Source: Bidens hawaiensis (lineage: Eukaryota; Streptophyta; Magnoliopsida; Asterales; Asteraceae). Taken from it: a DNA stretch of 64,000 nt. The position numbers and the translations under genes were made by a program. Positions 32,465-41,898 of this stretch are shown here, in pieces. The stretch is taken from positions 98,567 through 162,566 of the forward strand of contig JAIQDT010006502.1 in NCBI GenBank assembly GCA_021521415.1, written 5' to 3'. Below the pieces are notes generated by a model. That model made no database searches and had not been told where the DNA came from. It was given only the letters and a program-made list of their open reading frames with translations. How positions within the stretch are numbered: the stretch's first letter is position 1; each line of letters starts with the position of its first letter.

Positions 32465-33254
32465 TGTCACACCCCCTTCTAGGGCCTAGGAGTGCGACTC
32501 ATAAATTGGTATCGTGTTTGTAAATAAATCAGAGTTGCGTTAATTTGCGGAAGACTTATAAAACTCTAAGGATCAAAAGTGAAATTTTATATATACATTC
32601 AAAAGACGGAAATTATAAAATACCCGTTAAGTTGTTAACAAAAGATTACTTGTTTATGTTTACAAAACCACCATATTTAATTTATACAAAAAGAATCCGA
32701 GCCATCGGATATTAGTACTTCGCCATCTCCAAGCTCTAGCTTTGTTCACCTGCAAATAAATACGTCAGCAACGAATGCTGGTGAACACGCTGACGCAAAA
32801 ATATTCTTTTACTTTATTACCCCTCGAGACTACGCCTGCCTCGGCCCAACGTGGCTTAGGAATAACAAAGTCAAATAAAACATTATAAATATGAGCCTCT
32901 ACGCTAGGTCACCTCAGCAAACACCGCAGCGTTCGACTTAGTTAAGTACCCGTAAATATACACAACGGTCGTACTCCCTGCAGGAGAGCATCCTACGACC
33001 AAGGGTGGTGCGATCATGCCCATACATCGCATAGTACCACCTATGTAAGGATCCAAACATACGTATACCACAGCCTGAGGGCTACGTTTATACCATTTAT
33101 TTATAACGGTTTTAGGAACACATAGTTCCTTGTAAACAATTTCAAATAACAAGTTTGACTCATTTGAAAATAAGTAAAAGTTTGGGGGCGTATTCACCTT
33201 GTCTCTTTAGGATCGGCTTCACTCACCGTCCAAGGGTCTTTCCCTTTTCTTTAT

Positions 33255-33455
33255 CTCGCACCTATAGTACGAGTATAAATATTTGTTAGTCGGATACACG
33301 ATCCGGCTTAAGACCTTTAGTCTTATATCTCAATCCTTGATTGAACCTTTAGTTCAATTCTTATTTACTTGAAAACCTTTAGTTTAAAAGTAAGTTATAA
33401 ACCTTTAGTTTATAATAAAAACCCGACGTTTCTTCTTCTCCAAGAAACATAATCT
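33255..33455 (-). repeat. Array of covarying mini-hairpins with constant CCTTTAG/CTAAAGG core, 3' LTR of chromovirus 1
   Basis: Consecutive self-complementary units: CTCGcACCTATAGTaCGAG (33,255-33,273), GTCGGATacacgATCCGGC, TAAGACCTTTAGTCTTA (33,309-33,325), ATTGAACCTTTAGTTCAAT (33,340-33,358), AAAACCTTTAGTTT, a 21-mer TTATAAA-CCTTTAG-TTTATAA (33,395-33,415) and ACGTTTC...GAAACAT. The centre is constant while the stems differ yet still pair. They lie several hundred bases downstream of the TATA box in element orientation, so they would be in the transcript leader. Confidence 0.8.
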
Positions 33456-34033
33456 TTTTCTTTTATTATTTAAGAATACTCTTTATTCATTAAATAATAT
33501 TTCGTAACAAAGAATATTTACACATATACATATATATGTATTCAATAATATTCATAATCATAGTTTCATTCGTTTCTTTGTTATGTTTCCGTTTCTTTTT
33601 TCTTTTATCGAGGTATCGAGTATATCCTCGACTTAAGGCTTAAGCCTTTAATATAATATTAAATTATATTTGAATTCATTATTACGCCTAACCTTAATGG
33701 CGTATAGAAACCCTAGGGACTTGAGCAGCACTCCAACGCCGCTTTAATCTTCTCGACACACAAATCGAGGAACACCAAATCTTTAATACTCGTCGACACG
33801 CTTTACAAGATCTTTCGCCATTATAACAACACCTTTGCTCGTATGTGGGTGGAGGGTGGCACGAACTCCAAGGAAACGTTGGTACACAAATGAAGGCTCA
33901 GGACACGCTTAACGATGGATTATGTCATGTTTATCAAGGTAGATCGAGTATACGATTGTCGGGATGTAGTGAGATGTTAGAGAGAGGAATGTGAACTGAG
34001 TTTTGGTGTGCAAAATGTGAAGCCCGGACCTAG

Positions 34034-34043
34034 CTATTTATAG
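34034..34043 (-). promoter_or_regulatory. TATA box of chromovirus 1 3' LTR
   Basis: CTATAAATAG on -, about 370 bp into the LTR. The same box is at 41,025-41,034 in the 5' LTR and 57,998-58,007 in chromovirus 2, always just downstream (in element orientation) of the G-box and CGCGAT patch. Confidence 0.75.
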
Positions 34044-34055
34044 ACTTGAAATTGG

Positions 34056-34290
34056 TCCCTGTCACGATACGCGATAGGTTCCTCAGCAGACCTTTCGCTT
34101 ATCGCGATATAGGTCTGCTGACTCACAGCGTAGCACGTGGCAGGCACCGCTACACGTGGCAGCAGTGTTGCCACGTGGTGACACGTGGCGATAACCAATG
34201 CCACGGTGTGCCACGTGGCACACGTGTCAATATGTGTCAGGTACCCCATCGCGATACGCGATGGGGCTCTCCTCTGACTCATCGCGTAGC
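34056..34290 (-). promoter_or_regulatory. LTR enhancer-like patch: G-box/ACGT cluster plus CGCGATACGCGAT palindromes (3' LTR)
   Basis: At 34,128-34,232 the words GCACGTGGC, ACACGTGGC, CCACGTGG, GACACGTGGCG, CCACGTGGCACACGTGTC occur within 105 bp, i.e. several ACGT-core sites of the type bound by plant bZIP and bHLH proteins. They are flanked by CCCATCGCGATACGCGATGG (about 34,246-34,265) and TATCGCGATATAGG. The position upstream of the TATA box fits a promoter/enhancer. Binding is inferred. Confidence 0.6.
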
Positions 34291-34406
34291 GATGGGTCAG
34301 GAAATCAGAATTTTCAATTTAAACCCTCGAATTTGGAATTTGGCAATTTTAGTCTCTAGACTTTGGAAAGTTGATACTTTGAACTCGAAATTTTCACGTT
34401 GTTACA

Positions 34407-34420
34407 TCCTCCCCACCTTG
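34407..34420 (-). other. Polypurine tract of chromovirus 1
   Basis: CAAGGTGGGGAGGA on -, directly before the LTR TGTAACA. Confidence 0.85.
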
Positions 34421-34446
34421 AAAAAAATCTCCTCCTCGAGATTGCT

Positions 34447-36117
34447 TTACTCGAAAAAGTGGGGGTATTTCTTTCTCATTTCCGATTCGAGTTCCCAAGT
34501 ATATTCGGGCCCTCTACGCGAGTCCCATTTATCTTTCACAATTTTCAAAGTTCTTTTCTTTAATTTCTTTGTTTTCGAATCTTCAATTTGAATTGGACGT
34601 CCTACGAATTTTAAGTTCTCATTTATTTCAACGTCTTTTAATGGCATAGCCAACGATTCATTGGTCAAACACTTACGCAGAATCGAAACATGGAATACAT
34701 CGTGTATCCCTTGAATTTCCTCAGGCAGTTGCAAACGGTATGCAACAGTGCCGATTCGTTCGAGTACCTCAAAAGGTCCAACGAATCGAGGACTTAATTT
34801 TCCTTTCTTACCGAAGCGAACAACACCTTTCCAATGCGAGACTTTCAATAACACTTTGTCACCGATATTGAACTCTAACGGCTTACGACGGACATCGGCG
34901 TAACTCTTTTGGCGATCACGTGCCGTCTTAAGTCGTTCTCAGATTTGGATAACCTTGTCGGTAGTTTCTTGGACTATCTCGGGTCCAGTTAACTAACTGT
35001 CTCCAGTTTCAGACCAACACACGGGCGTTCTACACTTTCTTCCATACAACGCCTCGAACGGTGCAGTTTGAATACTTGCGTGATAACTATTATTGTACGA
35101 GAATTCCAAAGTCGAGGGCAAGTGGTCATCCCAACTTCCACCTAAATCGATCACACAAGCGCAGAGCATATCTTCCAACGTTTGAATTGTCCTTTCGCTT
35201 TGCCCATCGGTTTGTGGATGATAAGCAGTGCTAAGGTTCAACTTTGTACCGAGAGCTTGTTGGAAGCTTTTCCAAAAGTGAGACGTAAAACGACTGTCTC
35301 GATCAGATATTATAGACAGCGGTACTCCATGCAAGGCAACAATGTTGTTTACATAAATACGCGCTAATCTATCCATAGAGTATGACTCATTAATGGGACT
35401 GAAGTGTGCAGATTTGGTCAATCGATCAACAATTACCCATATTGCATTATGTTGTCGAGTCGTCTTCGGGAGTTTGGTAATGAAATCCATAGTAATCAAC
35501 TCCCACTTCCATACAGGAAGTTCGGGTTGCTGTAGCAATCCCGAAGGCCTTTGGTGTTCGGCCTTGACTTTTAAACAAGTCAAACATTTCGCAACATGCG
35601 AAGCGACATCCCTTTTCATTCCATTCCACCAATAGTTTGCTTTAAGATTGTGGTACATCTTATCACTTCCGGGATGCATCATATATTTCGACTTGTGAGC
35701 TTCGTTCAAGATTTTCTCAAGTAAATCTCCAACGATTGGTACCCAAATCCTATTACCGAGTCTTAGGATACCATCATCACCCTTGACTAGCGAATCAATG
35801 GTGCCATTTCGTTTTTCATCACAGATTTGATTTTCGTTGATTGCTTGCGTTTGCGCGGATTTGATTTGCTCAAATAGATCAATTTGAAGTTCTAGGCGCA
35901 AAGCTCGAACCCTTTTGGGTTTCTCATGCTCCTTACGACTTAAGGCATCAGCCACGTCGTTGGCCTTGCCTTCATGATACACAATCTCGCAATCATAGTC
36001 GTCGAGAGTCTCCATCCATCGCCTTTGGCGCATGTTGAGCTCTTTTTGATCAAAGATGTGTTTCAAGCTTTTGTGATCAGTGTACACGGTAAATCTTACT
36101 CCATAGAGATAGTGCCT
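34447..36117 (-). pseudogene. Integrase with C-terminal chromodomain-like region of chromovirus 1
   Basis: The frame opens [20 protein letters not shown] (end of RNase H and connection). The integrase zinc finger ([31 protein letters not shown]) and DDE core follow ([26 protein letters not shown]; the Glu in [15 protein letters not shown]). The C-terminal part (34,854-34,447) has the GPFEVLERIGTVAYRLQLP module and a chromodomain-like end (GRPIQIEDSKTK, IVKDKWDSRRGPEYTWELE), which in chromoviruses directs integration to marked chromatin. Nonsense changes: TAG at about 34,990 (SQL to S*L) and TGA at about 34,937 (CGA to TGA), each one C-to-T step. Confidence 0.88.
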
Positions 36118-37317
36118 CTAAATCTTAAATGCAAAGATTATGGCGCCTAACTCTAGATCGTGAGTCGTGTAATTCTTTTTGTGTACTTTCAGTTGACGAG
36201 AGGCGTAAGCAATTACCTTCTTGCGTTGCATTAGTACGCATCCCAAACCAGAATGAGACGCGTCACTAAAGACTACAAAATCCTCAGTACCTTCTGGCAA
36301 AGCCAAAATAGGTGCTTGAGTGAGTTTTTGTTTAAGTATATCGAACGCCTCTTGTTGCTTCATTCCACATTCATACTTAATGTTCTTTCGAGTTAATGAG
36401 GTTAAGGGAACGGCGATTTGAGAGAAATTTTCGATGAACCTATGGTAGTAGCCGGCCAATCCTAAGAAACTTCGGATCTCAGTTGGCGACTTCGGGACTT
36501 CCCACTTAGAGATAGCTTCAATCTTAGCGGGGTCCACTTGAATACCGTTTACGTTAATGATGTGACCAAGAAATTGCACTTCGTGCAACCAGAACTCGCA
36601 CTTCGAGAACTTGGCGTACAACTTCTCGGTTATTAGAATTTCAAGTAATGTTCGAAGATGTATTTCATGATCGGCCTTTGACTTTAAATAAATAAGTATG
36701 TCGTCGATGAATACGATAACGAATTTGTCCAAGTAAGGCTTGCAAATACGGTTCATCATATCCATGAACGCGACCGGAGCATTAGTAAGTCCAAACGGCA
36801 TAACCGTGAACTCATAATGTCCATACCTTGTTCGGAAAGAAGTCTTTGGAATGTCTTCAGATTGAACTTTAAGTTGGTGATAGCCGGAACGAAGATCGAT
36901 TTTTGAAAAGAAGCTAGCACCTTGAAGTTGGTCGAAAAGGTCATCAATACGAGGGAGTGGATATCGGTTTTTGATTGTGACTTTGTTTAACGCACGATAG
37001 TCGATACACATCCTCATGGAACCATCCTTCTTCTTGACGAATAGAATTGGTGCTCCCCAAGGCGACGAACTCGGTCGAATGAAACCTTTTTCAAGAAGCT
37101 CATCGAGTTGTTTCTTTAACTCCTTCATCTTGGTTGGCGCTAAGCGGTACGGAGCTTTGGCGATCGGATCAGTACTGGGAACCAGATAGATCCTAAACTC
37201 TACTTCACGATCAGGAGGAATACCAGGGAGTTCATCATGAAAGACGTCAGAAAAGTCAGAAACGATAGGAACGTCTTTGATTTCTTTTGGCTTAGACTCT
37301 TCAGTGACGTAGGCCAT
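36118..37317 (-). pseudogene. Reverse transcriptase and RNase H of chromovirus 1
   Basis: One clean frame of 399 codons: pre-RT linker, [44 protein letters not shown] and the catalytic VFIDDILIY; then RNase H starting [16 protein letters not shown] and [14 protein letters not shown]. The frame ends at TAG (36,118-36,120) where the family has TGG (KIWRHYLYG), after which the same frame continues into integrase. Here the RNase H first Asp is intact (SDAS), unlike in the Tat elements of this window. Confidence 0.9.
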
Positions 37318-37802
37318 GAATGCGAGGCATCCTTGATTTAAACATTTGTTACCCTAATCATGGAGATTATGCTAACTTGGCCAGCGTCTTTATCCCCTTC
37401 AATTCGAATGGTTCGTTTATCGGGGGCTTGAAGTTCAACAGTTTTGCTATTGCAGATGATACGGGCTTGGTTATCGGATAACCAATCCATACCAAGTACA
37501 ATATCAAAACCAGCCAATCTCATGGGTAACAAACAAATAGGTAACAAATAATCAGCTAGAAGGATTTTTCCACTTTCAAGGGCTTCGGATATCTTTACGA
37601 TTTCACCGCTAGCAGTCTCGACGCTTAAAGTTTTATTTAATTTTGTTAATGGTTCATTTAATAGACTACAGAATCTATAATCTATAAAACTCAAATTAGC
37701 ACCCGAATCAAACAAAACTCTAGCATAGGTGTCGTTGACTAGAAACGTACCGGTTAAGGTTTCTGGCACGTCAGCGGCCCTTTTTGTGTCGAGTACGAAG
37801 AC
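37318..37802 (-). pseudogene. Aspartic protease of chromovirus 1
   Basis: The active site VLFDSGANLSFID (DSG) and the IVLGMDWL motif are present. It is in frame with gag but separated by TGA (37,803-37,805; natural reading GNARVFVLDT, CGA to TGA). A 1-bp indel near 37,335-37,345 breaks the link to RT (VTNV then stop; the intact reading continues [13 protein letters not shown] in the other frame). Confidence 0.85.
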
Positions 37803-39882
37803 TCAAGCGTTTCCCTTTTTGTCCTTGCCACTTCCACCTGCACCACCAGCAGTGAGCTTGTTCTTTGGGCACTCAAAACTTAAATGGCCCATCTCCTTGC
37901 AGTTAAAGCAAGTCATCCTCTTCTTCCAGCAATCAGCAGCATCGTGACCTGTGCGATTGCATGATTCACACACTTTAGGAGGTGGGGCAAAGTTGCAACG
38001 TCCCTTGTGATACCTCCTACAAGTCTTGCATTGTGGGGCGTTTGAATTAAGTCGGCTTTGGTTCATGTCCTTACACTTGAATCGATTGTTTCCTCCACTT
38101 GTCCTTCCTTGAGTTGTTGGTGTCGTAACCTTCTTATCTTCTTCTTTGTTACGAACCATGCCGCCCATTAGATAACCGGCCAACTCCATCGCAGAGTCAG
38201 CGGTTTGTGGTAGGTGAGACCTTACCATATCGCGGATTTCCCGCGGAAGTCCCCAAATATATCTTGTGACTTTGCTGGACTCTGGGTTAACCAGCTGGGG
38301 AACAAGGCGACAATACTCATAGAATTTGGTATTGTATTCGCGGAGGTTTGTCCCAACGACCTTGAGATTCAAAAATTTCGTTTGAATCTGATCAGTCTCA
38401 TGCATGGGACAGAACTTAGCCATCATCAAGGCTTTAAAATCTTCCCAACTTAAACCGTACATAACATCTCTTCCTTTGCTCATCAACAGAGCATTCCACC
38501 ATTCCAACACTTCACCCTTGAACATAAGGGCTGAATACTGAATTTTCTCTACCTCAGAACACTTACTTGTGATCACTATTGTTTCCATCTCCTCAAGCCA
38601 CCTCACGGTTGAAATGGCTCCCTTGTCACCATGGAACTCTTTCGGTCCATAGTAATTGAAGTCTTTAAATGAACAACCACTTATCTTGAGTTTTTTGAAC
38701 TCATGTCTAACTCCGCCATCGGCGTTAGAATCATGCACACTTTCCTTGATATGAGATGGATTCGGTCGAGGCTTTTCGGATTTTCGAGAGGGATGAACGG
38801 AAGGATTAGCAGTTTGAGAATTTCGAGATTGCCTAGAATGAGATCTATTCATAGATTCTTCCCTCACGGCATCTTTTATTATCTTTTGAATTTTATTCAT
38901 ATATCTCTCAGGAATTTCTTCCTCTCGCTCGGGCCTTTCCCCTTGTCTTTCATTTCTTTTTTTATTATACAAATTTTTATTTATTTCACATCCATATACA
39001 TATCATAAATGATATGTATATTATTTTACATCATACTTTATATATCGTTTAAAACGATATATAAGATCCTATCCTTATTACATATGATACATATTATACA
39101 CATATCATACAAGCTATTCTACACACAGAAACTTCATTTCCACGCCATCTCCCTAGTCCTTCATATACTACTTCACAACTTTGGTGAGCTTGTTGCATTT
39201 GCGAAGTAATTTGTCTCCCATCTTCTTTTTCTTTTTCCCATCAACCGCAATTTTCTTTCTTAAATCATCGGTCTCATGTAAGGCTCGATCCAGATGTTCC
39301 TCTTGTGACTGGGGAATGTCATTGGGATAACCGTAACGTGGTGGTGGATCACGGTATCCCATCATCACTACGTTAAAGTGGTTCCTTGGATCAGGATACG
39401 GGGAAGTAGTCACATCGGATTGGTAGTTGAAGAAAGTGTCAGCAGCCTCATTTTGCTCTCGGATTTCTTTTGCTTGTTCTTCAACTGAGGGGATCTCACC
39501 AGTGTAAGGTGGAAAGCTTGACGATGCTTTACCCTTGAGTTCTTGTAAAAATTGCACATAGGGGTCTACAGAACCATAACTTGGGGTTTGTTGGGAGTAT
39601 GGTTCTTCCACCGGCGTCATCTCTTCATTTGGGTTGTCGGGAAATTCCTCTTCTTCAGGATCAGTTTCCTCCTCGGGTTCCTCCTCCGATTCCTCCTATG
39701 GTTCCGCTTCCAGTTCTTCTTCAGTCATTGCCGGCATGTGGATCTTCTCATATGGCATAATCACCCTCATCTTGGGCTTGTGAGATTGCCCTTATTTGTT
39801 GAGGTGAGAATTTGCAGTATCCATTATTGAAATGCCGGTATGCCATCTTCGCTGGTCGGAATGGCATTTCATCCATTCGGAA
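37803..39882 (-). pseudogene. Gag of chromovirus 1 (N-terminus deleted)
   Basis: The capsid/nucleocapsid part (38,972-37,803) has KEFHGDKGAISTVRWLEEME, LEWWNALL, LSWEDFKALM and three Cys/His knuckles: CKTCRRYHKGRC, CESCNRTGHDAADC, CFNCKEMGHLSFEC. The upstream part (39,620-39,168) is Pro/Tyr/Gln-rich and ends in a basic region (GKKKKKMGDKLLRKC), matching chromovirus 2. The first about 150 residues (MSFKNMIENFVRKAKEAG in chromovirus 2) are missing because of the deletion at about 39,883. An AT-rich stretch at 38,973-39,167 separates the two parts and could be an intron or decayed coding sequence. Confidence 0.82.
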
Positions 39883-39883
39883 G

Positions 39884-41415
39884 AACATTATAAATATGAG
39901 CCTCTACGCTAGGTCACCTCAGCAAACACCGCAGCGTTCGACTTAGTTAAGTACCCGTAAATATACACAACGGTCGTACTCCCTGCAGGAGAGCATCCTA
40001 CGACCAAGGGTGGTGCGATCATGCCCATACATCGCATAGTACCACCTATGTAAGGATCCAAACATACGTATACCACAGCCTGAGGGCTAGGTTTATACCC
40101 TTTATTTATAACGGTTTTAGGAACACATAGTTCCTTGTAAACAATTTCAAATAACAAGTTTGACTCATTTGAAAATAAGTAAAAGTTTGGGGGCGTATTC
40201 ACCTTGTCTTTTTAGGATCGGCTTCACTCACCGTCCAAGGGTCTTTCCCTATTCTTTATCTCGCACCTATAGTACGAGTATAAGTATTTGTTAGTCGGAT
40301 ACACGATCCGGCATAAGACCTTTAGTCTTATATCTCAATCCTCGATTGAACCTTTAGTTCAATTCTTATTTACTTGAAAACCTTTAGTTTAAAAGTAAGT
40401 TATAAACGTTTAGTTTATAATAAAAACCCGATGTTTCTTCTTCTCCAAGAAACGTAATCTTTTTCTTTAATTATTTAAGAATACTCTTTATTCATTAAAT
40501 AATATTTCATAACAAAGAATATTTACACATATACATATATATGTATTCAATAATATTCATAATCATAGTTACATTCGTTTCTTTGTTATGTTTTCGTTTC
40601 TTTTCTTTTATCGAGGTATCGAGTATATCCTCGACTTAAGGCTCAAGCATTTAATATAATATTGAAATATATTTGAATTAATTATTACGCCTAACCTTAA
40701 TGGCGTATAGAAACCCTAGGGACTTGAGCAGCACTCCAACGCCGCTTTAATCTTCTCGACACACAAATCGAGGAACGCCAAATCTTTAATACTTTACGAG
40801 ATCTTTCGACATTATAACAACACCTTTGCTCGTATGTGGGTGGAGGGTGGCACGAACTCCAAGGAAACGTTGGTACACAAATGAAGGTTCGGGACACACT
40901 TAACGATGGATTATGGCGCGCTTATCGAGGTAGATCGAGTATACGATTGTCGGGATGTAGTGAGATGTTAGAGAGAGGAATGTGAACTGAGTTTTGGTGA
41001 GCAAAATGTGAAGCTCGGACCTTGCTATTTATAGACTTGAAATTGGTCCCTATCACGATACGCGATAGGTTCCTCAGCAGACCTATCGCGTATCGCGATA
41101 TAGGTCTGATGACTCACAGCGTAGACCTGCCACGTGTTGACACGTGGCAGGCACCGCTACACGTGGCAGCAGTGTTGCCACATGGTGACACGTGGCGATA
41201 ACCAATGCCACGGTGTGCCACGTTGCACACGTGTCAATATGTGTCAGGTACCCCATCGCGATACGCGATGGGGCTCTCCTCTGACTCATCGCGTAGCGCG
41301 ATGTGTCAAAAAATCAGAATTTTCAATTTAAACCCTCGACTTTGGAATTTGGCAATTTTAGTCCCTAGACTTTGGAAAGTTGATACTTTGAACTCGAAAT
41401 TTTCATGTTGTTACA
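39884..41415 (-). repeat. 5' LTR of chromovirus 1, truncated (1,532 bp)
   Basis: Matches 32,879-34,406 of the 3' LTR but lacks the last about 414 bp, the primer-binding site and the gag start. The junction with gag lies at 39,881-39,885. It ends in TGTAACATG on -, next to the GTTAT target duplication. It carries its own copies of the TATA box (41,025-41,034), the G-box patch (about 41,128-41,240) and the hairpin array (about 40,260-40,460). Confidence 0.88.
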
Positions 41416-41420
41416 GTTAT

Positions 41421-41818
41421 AGTTCAATTGTTTCAAATTTATGATTTTCGTCCATGTGGTTTCATTTCACTTGCAATTAAACCCAACCCCACTAGCGTCA
41501 TTAAGTCTGGTCATTAAACTCGTTAGTAGCCCTCTCACGTGACGGGCAGCTATGTCCTTTTTTTTCAAATACACCCAGTCCCTCACGTGAGGATGGCTTG
41601 CAAATTTTGTTGGGGTTTATTTGGGGAAAAAAAGACAAAACTGCCCCTCACGTGAGGGGCACTTTGATGGGTTTAATTATCAGACTTAACGGGGTTAATG
41701 GAGTCGGGTTTAATTGCATGTGAAATGAAACCACATGGACGGAAATCGCAAATTTGAAACTATTGGATTAGAATCGCAGATTTGGACAAACCATAGGGAC
41801 GAAAACCACAGTCCCGTC
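41421..41818. mobile_element. Mutator-like MITE, right piece
   Basis: Continues the left piece at 32,416-32,464. The inverted partner of its left arm (GTTTCAAATTTATGATTTTCGTCC at about 41,428) is GGAAATCGCAAATTTGAAAC (about 41,740). Near the centre is a CCTCACGTGAGG inverted pair. It is followed by TTATTTTCTT (41,819-41,828), the second copy of a 10-bp target duplication, the size usual for Mutator-like elements. Confidence 0.7.
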
Positions 41819-41898
41819 TTATTTTCTTTTTAATTTGTTAACAACTCGAGTTCGAATAAGATCATTCGAATCAGTTTTTTGCGAATTCCATTCGGTTG

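Larger units (their letters stand above)
32465..34406 (-). repeat. 3' LTR of chromovirus 1 (1,942 bp)
   Basis: Starts TGTAACAACG on - directly after the polypurine tract and ends GGGTGTGACA. It holds, from the start: a patch of G-box/ACGT sites, CGCGATACGCGAT palindromes, a TATA box, and further downstream a row of small hairpins (33,255-33,455). An ORF of 97 codons (33,197-32,904) is shared with the 5' LTR but has no recognisable domain. Confidence 0.9.
32465..41415 (-). mobile_element. Ty3/gypsy chromovirus (Tekay/Del-like) 1, complete span with target duplication GTTAT
   Basis: GTTAT at 32,460-32,464 and again at 41,416-41,420 flanks the element. On -: partial 5' LTR (41,415-39,884), gag, protease, RT, RNase H, integrase with a chromodomain-like tail, polypurine tract and 3' LTR (34,406-32,465). 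Gag-Pol is in one frame apart from stops and one frameshift. The 5' LTR end, primer-binding site and first part of gag are deleted, so the copy cannot make cDNA. The chromodomain-like tail and methionine-tRNA priming in its relative (chromovirus 2) fit the Tekay/Del group. Confidence 0.88.

Noticed and set aside
33255..33455. CRISPR-like array (constant core with variable flanks)
   Set aside because: Plant nuclear DNA; the variable parts pair with each other around the core, so these are hairpins, not spacers between direct repeats.
34046..34591. 181-codon open frame on + across the chromovirus 1 LTR end
   Set aside because: It runs through G-box repeats, the LTR boundary, polypurine tract and antisense of the chromodomain; no domain and no conservation of the frame in the other LTR.
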